Of a DNA stretch of 64,000 nucleotides, positions 46,544 through 59,200 are shown in pieces (position 1 is the first letter of the stretch; every line of letters starts with the position of its first letter). The DNA is from Rotaria sp. Silwood1. Its lineage: Eukaryota; Rotifera; Eurotatoria; Philodinida; Philodinidae. The DNA is taken from the NCBI GenBank assembly GCA_905250075.1, contig CAJNOP010000107.1, forward strand, positions 372,551 through 436,550, read 5' to 3'. The notes under the pieces were generated by a model that worked only from the letters and a program-made list of their open reading frames with translations, did no database searches and was not told the DNA's origin. Made by a program: the position numbers and the translations under genes.

Positions 46544-49056
46544 ATTTTATTTTATGCAAAAAAAAGAAAGAAAAAGTTTTGTTAAATTTATCATATAATA
46601 AACATTACATTTGAAGTTTGTAAATGTCTTTATGAAATACATTGTTGGAATGCTAACTGATTTCTAGATAACATGAAGAAGATATTTATGGGGTGATCCG
46701 CAAGTCATGATCATTTAATACATGCATATAGCTCATGTTGGAGAAAGCGAAAATTCCATATTTCACCCTATGACGAAGATATTTGAAAGCTACCTTATAG
46801 CACTTTACAACTATTTCAAAATCTACTATCAACATGCATCACGAGCATATTCGTTTAAATTCATTGTATATAAATCTATTTGCCAATAAAGGCCAAAATA
46901 TTTCATCGTACTTAACGAATACTCAAATCTTTAAGTACGATGAAGTATTTGATCTTTATTGACAGATAAACTTATTTAAAATTTATAGTTCAAAAAATTC
47001 GACTGACTTTTTGAGACGATAAACAAAATAAAACGTGTTTTCTTTTTCATATCTATTCGAACTTCTATCGTTATTGTAGACTTTAGATTATTTAAATCTT
47101 TTATTATAACTTTGCAAATATTTTATTTTTCATTTATTTTCACGAAAAGAAACCAAAAGAAATAATTGTAATATCAAAGTGAAGTAACATATGACCAAAC
47201 ACATTCGTTTCCATGATTATTAAAATTTTCGAAGAATCAGAAACGGCTTGCTGTGAAAAAATACACTATTGATTAGATCGTTTTGAAATATGTCATAGAA
47301 GAAATTAAAAAGTAATAATCAAACATCTTCAAGATCTGAAGTCCCGAATAAGTATTAAGATATCAGAACGTTTATATCGGAAAAAAAGCTTCGTTTTTAA
47401 AATATAAGTGAATATGTTCTGTTTTCTATATTGTTGATGAACTTAGTCTTTACAACTAAAACCTTACTAACCCTCTATTTCCTGCATAAAAAACAAATTA
47501 TCAGTAAACTTTTTTCAATAACAAAACATCCAACTGGAAGCATTCGTCGTATATCTTCAAAGTTTGACTACATTAAAGAGTGACATTGAGTTATAGATGT
47601 GAAAAAGTTCAGAGAAAGTATAGTAAGGCAACTAAGACTGGGCTACTCCAACATCGTAGGGCATTGTCCTACCATTCGAAATTTCCTATTTATGCTATTA
47701 AAAAAGTGATTGGGAACAAGTTAATCTTTAATTTATAAAAAATTCTTATTTTGGCGACAATATGTTTTATTTTTAAGATCCATGTTGTGAAATAGATGAT
47801 TGAAATAACTTTTGATATTATACTCATTTGTTCGATTTCGAAAAATGCGCTACCAAGCTTTGATATCTTGTATAAAACAAATTATCATTTGTACGATTGA
47901 GTACACAACACTTCTCTTCAAATGATATTTGAATTTCATCGGAATTAGATATTTTTTGCTAGCACTGTAATCAGAAAAATTAGACTTCAATCAATCCAAC
48001 ATTAATTGAAGTCAGAAAGAAAATTGAAAAATAGCCATTACAATAGTCATTATAAAGCGAACTTAATTAACATGATTAAACCTATTTCTAATGAGTAAGA
48101 TTAACTGATTGCTTAACTTTTTCTGTGATTCATTATCTATCATCAGTTGAGCTGCTATATTTACAATCCCTTATTTTAAGCATTTGCCAGATCAACTTTC
48201 ATGTTGTTTTCGTCTTAAATATCTCTCAATTTTAGACAATAAAGTCAACAAATAATTGCTTTGCTGTCGTGTTTTTCATCATTAAATAGAAAAAAAGAAA
48301 GAAAAACACGTGTATTATTAGACGTAAATGCGATGATTTACAACACATCAAAAAGCGGATGACTTTTTGCCTTTTGAATTCAATCAACTTACTTTTCCAA
48401 GTATGAAGTCACTCGTGAGAGAGATCGTCTAAAACATTCATTGTGAAATTTATACCATCATGGTTGTTAAAACAAATTCATAATAGTCATTTCCGCGGTT
48501 TATGATTCTTTCTTTTATATGTGTGAAACAAGACTTTTTATTTATACTTATACTTGTTGTTAGGTTTAATTTTTGCTCTTGTCTATTTATTCTCTACCTT
48601 CCAATGACCACTATATATATAGGAACAACGAAGGAAAAGATCCATGAGTTGGAAAATCCCATAGATGATGAATCATGAAAAAAAAGGAAATCTTGTATAT
48701 GTGAAAGAAAGAAAAGGGAAAGTTCAACGAAGAGAACGAAAGAAACAATCTAAGGGCAAGAACAACATATAACATATAAGTATAGGAAAGAAAGGGAAAA
48801 ACAAGAGTAGTGAAACGAAAAATACAAATACCACTATCTATAACCCTTATATTTATTCAGTTAAAACGACAAATGTTTTTTACTTTAGCGATGTTTTCAT
48901 TTTGTTTCTTTTTATTCTATCTCGAAGTAAGAATGGGCATGATAAGGAAAAAGATGTTTTTACGTCGTTTTTCTTAGTCACTATATTTAAAAACAAAATA
49001 AAATCATTTGTGCAATTATTAAGTGTCCGTGTCTCTACAGTATTGCGATAACAACA
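46544..49056. other. Spacer between paralogues 2 and 3
   Basis: About 2.5 kb with no gene. Contains the hairpin at 46872-46975 and purine-rich AGAAAGAAAG runs near 48.7 kb. Confidence 0.45.
46872..46975. repeat. Imperfect hairpin with about 44-nt arms
   Basis: The left arm (46872-46914) pairs with the right arm (46932-46975), with a perfect 13-bp core TTCATCGTACTTA next to a 17-nt loop and roughly 80% pairing farther out. It could be a foldback remnant or a small-RNA precursor. Expression is unknown. Confidence 0.55.
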
Positions 49057-50145
49057 ATGAGTGAGAGCGTGCTTAACAAGAAGCAATGTGTTTTATGTAA
49101 CAAGAGTGGTGGCATATTAGTTTGTGACGGATGTCAACAAGCATTTTGTGGTAAACATGTTTCTGAACATCGACAATATTTAGCTGGACAGTTAGATGGT
49201 ATTATGCAAGAACATGATATACTTCAACAAGAATTAACACAACCATCATTAAAGAAAAATCCTTTGTTAAAGAAAATTGATAAATGGGAAAAAGATTCAA
49301 TCGCAAAGATTCAAGTCGCTGCTGAGACTGCACGAAAAACTTTACAAGAATTACTTGAACAATCGAAGGAAAAACTTTTAAAAACATGTAGTGATATCAG
49401 AGAAAATCTTCGTGCATCTCATGAAGCTGATGATTTTTCTGAAACTGATCTGATACAATGGAAGAAACAGCTGAAAGAACTTCAATTAGAAATTACGTCA
49501 CCATCATCAGCTAAATTAATCCAAAATAAAAACGCTCCCATTTATATAATGACACTTAAAACAGATGATTCCTCTAATGATCAAGGTGCAAACAAAAAAG
49601 AACCTTCAACATCCTCAAGCTCTTCTAATTTAGATTTACAAGAACGATTCGTACAAACATTGGGTTCTGTTATTGTTGAAGAAAATGGTTATCTTGCTAA
49701 ATGTGTTGATGCTAGACCAAGTTTCGCATACATTCGTGGCCGATTTCTCTATTCTGCAGGATGTTATACGATTCGATTTAGAATTGAAAATTGCAAACAA
49801 CCTTATCGAATTTTCTTTGGTTGTATGGCATCTAAAACAGCTTTAAAGGAAAATGATTTTAGAGCTGCTGATTCTGTAGGATGGTTCGGAAGTAATCAAG
49901 TGTATGAAAATGGACGTTGTAGTAGTAATGTTTCAAAGTATGGATATAAGAGCGGTAACATAAAAACCAATGATGTGTTATATCTTATAATCGACTGTAC
50001 AAAGAAACAGATAAGACTGTTTCATGAACGTTTGAAAACAACATGTACTCTTTCGGTCAATGATAATCTAGCTTCATTTCCTTGGCAATTTTTATTGGTA
50101 TTATGTAATCCTGGTGATTCTGTTAGAATTTTACCTAATCTTTAA
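49057..50145 (+). CDS. B-box / SPRY-like protein, copy 3 (362 aa)
   Basis: Single exon from ATG 49057. Zinc finger CVLC...VCDGC...FCGKH...H at residues 11-38, helical/coiled-coil region to about 155, a Ser-rich linker (EPSTSSSSSNLDL), then the SPRY-like domain (YSAGCYTIRFRIENC, IFFGCMASKT, SVGWFGSNQVYENGRC, IDCTKKQIRLFHER, FPWQFLLVL). Frame and ligands are intact. Most similar to copy 2, suggesting a copy 2/copy 3 duplication after an older split from copy 1. No RING finger is encoded in any copy. Confidence 0.75.
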   Translation: MSESVLNKKQCVLCNKSGGILVCDGCQQAFCGKHVSEHRQYLAGQLDGIMQEHDILQQELTQPSLKKNPLLKKIDKWEKDSIAKIQVAAETARKTLQELLEQSKEKLLKTCSDIRENLRASHEADDFSETDLIQWKKQLKELQLEITSPSSAKLIQNKNAPIYIMTLKTDDSSNDQGANKKEPSTSSSSSNLDLQERFVQTLGSVIVEENGYLAKCVDARPSFAYIRGRFLYSAGCYTIRFRIENCKQPYRIFFGCMASKTALKENDFRAADSVGWFGSNQVYENGRCSSNVSKYGYKSGNIKTNDVLYLIIDCTKKQIRLFHERLKTTCTLSVNDNLASFPWQFLLVLCNPGDSVRILPNL

Positions 50146-52304
50146 ATTTAAATTTTATACAATATAAATAAACATTGATTTTTTTTTTCAACAAATAAAG
50201 TGTACAAATTTGAATTTGACAAGAATATATCGGTATGTTTGTATTAAAGCTCCTAATTTTTAATTGAAGAATTTTATCAGAACAAAAATATTTATTATAA
50301 GTGTTCTCATTTATGAATTGCAAAACTTGAGAACGCATATATTTTATAAGAAATAAAACCAATTTTCTAATATATAAAAGATGACATTGAGTGTAAAATT
50401 AAGTCCATTGATGTATAACTTGACAATCAAATTCAATATAACTATCTGACTTACCTTTGGCAACAAAATAATATTTCTATCGACTAATTCTGTAAAACGC
50501 ACATATATGTTCGAAGCAAATAGTAAATATAAATTTTAAGCTGACGTCTTGTGCTTCTCATCACAAACGTTCACAACTGAGAAAGCAGTTACGAGGCTCT
50601 TTTCCAGATTCGTTAGTTACGAAAAAAACTCTAAACGCCATTAACGACAAGATTTACACAGTTTAGGAAACATTCTAAAGCCTTCCCCGGAATTTGAATG
50701 ACTGAAACACGCTTACGAATCTTCTGAATAGTGCAGTTTTAGGTTTTTGCATAGAAACGAATTATATCTAAGATGTCAAAGCTGATGAGTAGTAATGCAT
50801 TGATATACCACAGTTGTCATATGATCAACATAAAACAAAAAGTGTAAACTGACTTTATGAAATAGTCAATATCAGTTTTTATGAACTTATCGAGTTATAT
50901 AATAGCGCTTTGAGACCTAGTGTTGTAGATCTAGTGGATATTTACAACAGTTTCATTAACAATTTAATACACTATTTATAATAGCAACAATATCAACAAA
51001 AACTAGGAAGTACGCGAAAAAATTCTGTTTGAAATGCAGAAAGAAACAAGATAAATCGCTTCTCTGGTGATCGATTACCGTACGGAACAACTTTAGTCTA
51101 AGAAAAATGCCTGTACTAAGAAGCTTTTTGTTATTAACTGAAGCTCTTAAAATTGATGCATCAAAAAGACAAAAACCTATGTTTTTTATAAAAGCGTCGA
51201 ATCAGTTGGATTAGCGTCATTTTAATTTCCTCTAACAAATCAATATTGAACAACATGCCTTTCTTAATTATACATTCCTCGTTTTCTAGAAGTTATACAA
51301 TAGAATGCAAAGAATTTACATACAGCCATCATCAACATCTAATAATTGATCGTATTAGAAAACAAAAACGGGAATGTGTCAACTCGTCACGTTTTTTTTT
51401 GTCTGGCTTTCGTAACGAATTGACAGTACGAAAGCCCGTAACAGAGCTTTCGTAACGACAGAATCAGGGCTTTCGTAACAAAAAATCAGGGCTATCGTAA
51501 CGAATTTTACAGAGTGATCGTAACCTGTGATTTGATATGTACCATTTTAAAACATCACGTCCTCAATTACAGGCATTTCGTAACAGCCCTGTTCAATTCG
51601 TTGCGAAACTCCTGATTTTTTGTTACGAAAGCCCTGATTCTGTCGTTGCGAAAGCTCTGCAACTGTTACGAACTTCCTGTATTAATCGTTACGATCGCCC
51701 TGTAAATTTCGTTACGATATCCCTGTATTTTTGGATATCCCTATTTTTGGTGTTACGAAAGGTCTGTTTTTTGCTGTTTGTTCAACTCGTCACGTGACGA
51801 GTTGAGACGTTCTCACAAAAACATGGTGGACATTCAATGTTATAGCTAAAAAATAATTTTCGCACACTGAAATTCATTGCTTAGCACCATTAAGTTTTGA
51901 CATTTACCATTCTTGGATTGATATTACGATTCTATCTTGCTTTCAGCAATTAAATTGGCGTCAAAAATAAAGGCAGAATCTTCTCGCCGGAGATCTCCGA
52001 CCATGTTAATCTCCTCCACTGTTATAGTTCTTATTACGTCAATAGATTTTGACATAAACTACGATTCTTGTAATATTCTGAAAATTGAAAGGATTATGCT
52101 AGTTCTGTTGGGATTCGTTCAATTTTTGGAAAGTTCATTTGTTTTTCATTTGCTTCATTGTATTTGCAATATCCTTGAAAAAAACGTTCGCTCTATCACT
52201 TTAATTATTTGAGCATGCAAACTGAAATATTCTCTAAACAAAATGACATTATCACAAAAAAAAACGAAAACAATAAGAAGTTGCTCAAGTCATAAAAGAG
52301 CAAT
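50146..52304. other. Spacer carrying a foldback element
   Basis: No gene is supported. The open frames at 51246-51797 lie in or beside the repeat arrays of the foldback element (51376-51808) and are not genes. Confidence 0.5.
51376..51808. mobile_element. Foldback / MITE-like element with inverted motif arrays, about 433 bp
   Basis: Both ends carry a 16-bp inverted repeat, GTGTCAACTCGTCACG at 51376-51391 and its one-mismatch complement at 51793-51808. At the right end the repeat is doubled into a perfect 24-bp palindrome (51782-51805). Between them run many copies of an ATCAGGGCTTTCGTAACG-like unit, spaced about 28 nt, forward in the left half and reversed in the right. Arms 51442-51490 and 51611-51659 are inverse copies with one mismatch in 49 bp, 36 of them perfect. 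No coding capacity. A non-autonomous foldback DNA transposon is the best reading; target duplications were not found. Confidence 0.7.
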
Positions 52305-55300
52305 TCAAGGCTTTATTGTCTGATTGCTATTGGAAGACGACGAATCAAAATAACTTAATAGACTTCCTCGCGGTAAGCAAGCAATATCAGAACCAATTCT
52401 TGCTGTTCCACTATGAGCAGCAATTTCTTGCCATGGTGTTTGACGAACAAAACGTATAAGTTTACAAACTTTATCTTCACTTTTTTCTTTTGCTATAATA
52501 CCATTTGTAATCATAGTTGCATTTGAACCAATAACATCAGAAAAATGTTTTATTTTTTCATTAAGTGTAAGTTTCCTTAGTTTTGAAATAATTTTATTAT
52601 GTTTTTTGTACCATAAATAAGACTCATATAATGTTTTATTATTTGCAATACGTTTAAGTTCATTTGCAAGGTCTTTTATTGATTTATAATCATATACATT
52701 AATATATGAATGTTCAGGCATAAAACGTTGATAATCTGGTCGACCATTACGACCAGCAACAATAGGAATAGAACCAGATTCAACAGCTTTAACTAATTTT
52801 TCAGTTACATAATCAACACAATTAGAATTTTCAATAGCAATAACAAATTTATATTTTTTATATGCATTTATATTATCAACCATACGAGCTTCATAACCTT
52901 TACGATTGTTTAAACATGGTCCATAAGAATCAACTTTTATTTCTTGCATTAATCGTTTGACAAAACCTTCTCGACCATTATGTGCCTAAAATATTTAGAT
53001 TAAAATTTAGAAAGAAAAAAGAACTGTTGAGTTGACGAAATTCTTAGGCAAAAATGCACTTAAATTTAGAAATATGTCTTTTGGTTTACTAGTGACTGTT
53101 TATTGTGAAAAGAAGATGAAAGTTATGATAGGATACAATGAATGTAGAAAAAGACTTAAAGACAGTCATTTCATGTTTATAAAATATGAAAACAAGTTTG
53201 AGTGAGCGAAAACCTACCAGATAACTACAGATCTAATCAACACTCACGAATTCTTTTTCTTTATAATAAAGATGAAATGAATAATATTGAATTGGTTAAA
53301 TTAAAAAAATTATCAAAAAAGTTGTAAAATGTTGCAAACAAACACCGTACTATTCATTGATGGTTTTTGTTTCGAATAATATCTAGTTTCTAGTAGTTTT
53401 AAATAATATTATATTTGTAAAGAAGATGGACGATTTGTGACAAGTATTGACGTTTGTTAATTTAGGATAGAGTACGAGTAGAACAATTTTTCTCACAAGG
53501 AAATTCATCTGACTGATAGTCTTCGTTTGAATTCATTTTTTGCTCATATGTAGGACTCAAAGTTTAGATAAAAATCTCGAAAAGATTCATGCTATTAGGC
53601 TTTTCTTCTCAATTTATGTTCATTTTACCGAACTTTCAGCCTATTGTAGAATATCACGTGTTCTGTTCAAACAAGAATTTCGTAGAAATGTCTACGAGCC
53701 AAGATATTGCGTTCAAAAGTCATCACTATTCTGAATGATATTCCATAAAGAACATGATTTTTAGCTTGTTATTCGATGCAGTTATGCTTGTTTAGAAATG
53801 ACCTGTTATTCTGAAAGTTTATTAAAACCAGAATAGCTTTTTATATATAAAAAGTTTATTTTTAGGTCACTTTATTTCGTATTAAAATGGTAAACTCTCA
53901 GTTTCACTTGAAAAAAATTATTTTTTTCTAATTCTGGATGGTTTCTATCTATAATAAATATTCGAAAAATTTACTTTTGCCGTGGATAACAACTGTATGT
54001 ACCGATGTAAAAAAATGAAATTCTATCACATGTGGTTACGCTGAAATTAAAGTGTTTCTCTGCTCCTATATCTAATTTCTATGACAAGCGCATTAATCGT
54101 ATTATATAAACAACGGCATATAACAATTCTTCCATTAGTTTTATACAGAGAATGTGTAACAGAGCTCCACGTAGGATAGGATGGGACTATTTTTCAAAAA
54201 TTTGCAGTTCCGTGTTGTACGGGATGTCACGGAAAACCTTCTGCCCCATATTGGATGGAATGGGACAAAATTTTTCTGTCTCATTTGGAATGGAAGAGAA
54301 CGGAAAATTTTCTGTCCTATGTTGAATGGAACAGAACGAAGAATTTTCTGTCCCATCCCATCTATCTCATGGGATTTCACGCTCGTCATATATAAAAACA
54401 AATTCCTGAGCACATCAATTATTTCCATTCGTACTAGTGAATTTTAAATCATTTCCTTTCATATTTCATAATTTTATCCTAACCAAGTTCATATTTCGAC
54501 GATAGAGATATCTATTTCGAAACAATTGTTGTAAAAGACATTTGTTTCATGGAATATTTTTTAAAACCTGGCATGAGATAAGATGGTATTGTCTCATCCC
54601 ACGTAGATGCCTGGTGTGTAACTCGATCTTTCCTCTTTTGACATACTTTACAATAACAGAATGTCAGTAGACAAGCAGTAAAGTTGATCTTGTCAATACA
54701 TATGACATTACATACAAGTTTCATCACATTAGTAGGCAACTAAGTAAACTAGATCCATCACTAAAATCAATATTATCTTTTCTTTAGCGTAATCGATGAT
54801 CTTATTTATCGCTAAATAGACGAAATTTTTATTTTCCTATGTAAGACACTTACATTACAATTTGAAATAATCCAAACAATATCTGCTTGTTTTTCTTTTT
54901 CTTCAAACGGTATTGATGATGGTTTAAGTAAATCAATTATATGCAGATTTACATCAAAATAAGTAGCTGGTTCTGGATAACTATCATCAAGATTATATGT
55001 CATTATAAAATTATATTTTGCCCAGCTATTTCCTGTTGTTGAATGTACTTCACTCTCCATAATAAAACCCATTGAATACTGTTGTTGTTCATTATTTAAT
55101 TGTAAAGGTAGATTTTTAAGATCTAAACCACAAGGAGCACTATGACATATAAAAAAGTCAATTTCATTAAATCGATCTTTTTGACGTGTCCAAGTAAATG
55201 TTGTATTTGATGATAAGCATCGAGTATGTGTACCTTCAATAGCATCAGCACCAAAAAATCCTGTTGCATCAAGAGCAAGAAAATTTATTTTTAATGAACG

Positions 55301-55658
55301 ACCTTTTTCATCGACTGGCCATAATCCTTTTCTAAAACAAAACAAAACAGACATAGACAATGTCAATATCTCATTAAATGATCATAATACTTAACAAATA
55401 CATGACAAGTTTCAATGTGTCTTACTTTTGAATAATTTTAGTAGTTTCTGTAATTGATGCTTTCACTGTATGGCTTTCATGTTTTGCTGATATTAATGAT
55501 TCCTGATTTTGATGTTGGGGAAAATCAATCGATTGATGATGATCGTGATTATTTGATAAAATAAGCACGGTCAAAAGAAATAAACTAATAATAAATAAAA
55601 ACGAAAAACGTCTTCGTGATCGAGCCACTGATGATAGATAACGAGTAATAAACTGCAT
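52305..55658 (-). CDS. GT10 alpha-1,3-fucosyltransferase-like protein, three exons (463 aa)
   Basis: Exons 55658-55426, 55331-54854 and 52985-52305 (1392 nt; phases 2 and 0). GT10 enzymes move fucose from GDP-fucose to GlcNAc-containing glycans in the Golgi. The N-terminus has a type II signal anchor (about residues 18-35, FSFLFIISLFLLTVLIL) after a basic RSRRR, then a His/Gln-rich stem. Catalytic motifs: MTYNLDDSYP, matching the family's MSYRxDSD; WIISNCN joined by splicing to AHNGREGFVKRL; VDSYGPC; AIENSNCVDYVTEKLVKAVE; GSIPIVAG; DYQRFMPEHSYINV. These include the GDP-fucose-binding region. Intron 2 (1868 nt) holds a tandem repeat. Subfamily (FUT10/11-like or other) cannot be fixed. The C-terminus has a Ser/Asn-rich tail. 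Confidence 0.85.
54214..54355. repeat. Short tandem repeat, about 36 bp x 3-4, in a fucosyltransferase intron
   Basis: Units of the type TTGGAATGGAACAGAACG followed by AAATTTTCTGTCCCAT recur about every 36 nt with substitutions. Each unit has GGGAC-like and GTCCC-like parts, so units can pair with each other. Confidence 0.6.
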
Positions 55659-56299
55659 TTTATATATCGTTACAATACATTAACATATGAATGAAAGAAA
55701 CTATTAAACTGATAATGATTATAACTCTAGAAAAAAAAACATTTCACTCTATAATAATCCTTTTTATCTATGTTTACCTCCATCTTACATAGGTATTAAT
55801 GTGATACATGTGTACTAGTGTAACCTCTTTATCGACTTATGCGTTTTTTTTCTTTGTTCTTTCTTCATAATGTTGTTGAAAATATACTTTTTCTTTCGTT
55901 CTGTAATAGTACAGCTACCACTTTACAATGAATCTATAGCAAAATGTTCTGTTCTTTTTATTAAGTTTTGCTTACTGATTCAATATACCTGATATAATTT
56001 TTAGATGCAAGTTGTGACCATAGGATTTTATTAGTATTTAATCAAAATGTGATATATATATATATAAATATATGTGCATTCATAAGTACTCTCAAGAGAA
56101 TACCAGATGTTTTCATTGCATTTTTAAATTCTCACGCAAATATTTATATAAAGAATCTGTGGTTAAAGGCGCCATCTTTTTTTAAAATATATATTCAATA
56201 ACAGGGGCTATACCACAACGTTAAATCAGATAATGGTTGGAAAAAAAAGAAGAAAAAAATAATTATTATTTGTTTAAAATCTGTGAAGTGGTTTGAAAC
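55659..56299. promoter_or_regulatory. Divergent promoter region, fucosyltransferase (-) and OSCP1 (+)
   Basis: 641 nt between two divergent start codons, so both promoters should be here. A TA microsatellite lies at about 56053-56074. No specific transcription factor site is claimed. Confidence 0.4.
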
Positions 56300-59200
56300 A
56301 TGTCATTAAAAAGTTTTCCGATTATTTTCTTTAATATGGGTGGTGAAATGGTATATATATTAGATCAACGTTTATCAGCTCAAGAAATTGTTGATCAAAA
56401 AGCAGCTAAAGGTATCAAAAAATAAATAAATCAATGAAGAGAATAATTTAATTTAATTTTTAGTGATAAACGATATTGTCGGTGCGATGTTTAATAGTAA
56501 ATTTGTTGATGAACTTTTTCGACCACAAGAACTTTATCCGAAAAAATCTGTTAAACATATCTTTGAAAAATTAGCTCATTCAAGCATTATGAGATTAAAT
56601 GAAGCTAGTATGGATAAGGTGAGTGATTTTATTCAAGGAGATTAATATTAAATGAAATATGAATGGTTTCCAAAAAGGAATTATTTCTAAACTGTGACTG
56701 TTTTTAACAGAAGGAGTTTGAAAACGGACGGAATAACACTTGATAAGGTTTCTTTTTATCATTAATTGCCTTTTTCACACGGAACAAACGCTTATATAGA
56801 TGAATTGAACAGAGAGAAGTAACATAACAATATTGTCGCTTAAAAGCTCCGTAATAAATTTTAGATCCTTATATATCATACAGACTTTGATTGAAATCTA
56901 AGCATAGCATGATGATACCAAAATTTGCATTAGGATTAAAAAAATGATGACAAATTTTTTATAGTATCATGAAAACTTCTTCTAGAATAAAAATGTCCAT
57001 AAAAGATAGAGCACGTCGGGTTGGTCCCAAATCCGGACTCGATGGGTTTTACTGTATACAGTTTCTTTCAAACTTATTCGACAAGGTTTATTCTCCACTG
57101 TTGTTAGTGCTAAGAAGAATCCAAATAGTGATTTGTGTAGCGAGTTTCATAGTTCTGTGAAAAACCGAGATCGGAATTTTTCATGTCTTGTATCTCTCTG
57201 CGACTTTTTTTTTTACCAAGATACATTAATATTATGGAAGCCATAAAAGTTTTGTTTCAATACGAAAGACGAAAAAAACAACAGTAATTATTGTGCCTTT
57301 TGTAAGATTGACGTATCTGGGTAGAAAAAAAAAGAACGTCGTAGAAAGCTACAAGACATTTCATTTTATAGAGAATTATTTGCTCTATAATTTTAAGTTA
57401 TTCAATCCGATGGCTATTTGTCTATTCTAATTTTATGTTGAATAAAAACTTCTCTATACAAATCACTCTTTGAATTTTTATTAGTGTTGATAGCAGTGGA
57501 GAATAAACATGGCCGAGTAATTTTGTAAGACATTATAAATGCTTGTATGTTGATAGATGATGTTTGAAAATAACCTAAATAGAAATGAAATGGAACTATT
57601 CGATTTTTTGCCATAGAGAATAGTTAACTCATAACAAAAGATCAATAGCATGTTACAAACGGTGTTAGTTATGTCAAAGAAAATTTCTCATGAGATATAA
57701 CGATGTACACGAATGCGTGTTTGAAGTTTGTGTGAATTGCTGTTCTCTCATCGTGCTATATACTTTTAGCACTAACTAAATGGGATCATGTCAATGTGTT
57801 CTCTCATTTATATTCATCGTTTTTTTATATTTGAATTCACGAGAGATTTTGCTAAAAGCTTTTTTTTTTGCTTACAAAAATAATTACCTCTTTTATCTTT
57901 AATTTTAATTCTTATTCTAGTTATACGATCTTATGACAATGTCTGTTAAATTTCAAATTATGCTTTGTCCATGTGCTTCTGATATTATTAAAGTTACTTA
58001 TAATCATGTAAATTCAATGAGAAAATTAGTTCGCAGCTCAACAGTACTTGATCTTTTGGATAAAGCATTTATAGCTTTTAATAAAGTTAGTTTATTGACT
58101 AAATTAATAAAATAATGAATTCATATTTCTTCATAGCAATATGAACGATTAAACGATGTTGAATGGTTACTTATTCGTGATACAATACTTTTTTTCTTTC
58201 AAGATGTTCATATTCGAGTAAGAATTTATATTATGACAGTAACAATTTATTTTATTTGTTTTATTTGATAGGTTTCTATTTTTCTTCGAGAAAATTTACA
58301 AACTCAACAAGGTCTATTTATAATGAAAACAAATGGTATTGTTCCAACTGGTTTTCAAACACCCGGTGAAATTCGGTTTGTTAATAATAAAATTTTTAAT
58401 AAGTATTAAATATTTTTTATTGAATAAATTTAGAACATATAAAAGAGGTCGTTTGAATAATACACATACATTTAATGCCGGTGAACGTCATCAACCACCT
58501 GATGATAAACGTACTTTTCATTTAGGTCTTAATATGTAAGAAAGAAGATATATATATATATACCAGAAAGAAATAAAGTTTCTTTTTATTTTTAAGTTAT
58601 TCGAAAAGTAAAAGTTCAAATGAAAGTTTATTAAGTGATAGTGCTGTTCGTCGACCATCTGTTATGGTCAATGCTGCATCAGATATTGTAAATAAATAAG
58701 TAAAAGAGATAATTTTGAATTCATTTTAAATGAATAGGAAATGATTAATCCTGATCCAAAAATGATTGCACAACTTAATTTACTTTCTGATCTGATTGGC
58801 AATAGTAGTGGCGGAGATTCATCACGATCTGGTCTTGTAAAATTATCACTATTCGATGATGATGATGACGAGGATACTGGTCCACCGTCAGTTTTTCTTT
58901 TTGGTTAAATGTTCCTTACTATATAATTTTTTTTATTAGAATTCAAAAACGTCCTCAAGCGTCATCAACAAGCAGTCAACGACCGAAAAATGAAGATATT
59001 ACTATTGATGTATCAAAAGTAAGTTCTACATTCGAATTATGAGAAGATATTGATGACGTACAGTGATTACTAAAAATATTCAACCAGGTTTATTTTCAAG
59101 TTTTTTTTATGCTGTCGTAAGCGTTAGAAAGAATTCAAACAATAATTTGAGTAAAGAGAACTGTTTTCAACAAGAATAAAAAGAAACAAAGATTATCGGC

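Noticed and set aside
51405-51740. Regularly spaced repeats resembling a CRISPR array
   Set aside because: Repeats invert at the centre, vary in sequence and spacing, and sit in a eukaryotic genome inside terminal inverted repeats; a foldback transposon explains them.
54181-54447. Open frames on both strands in the fucosyltransferase intron
   Set aside because: Both derive from the 36-bp minisatellite and have repetitive products.
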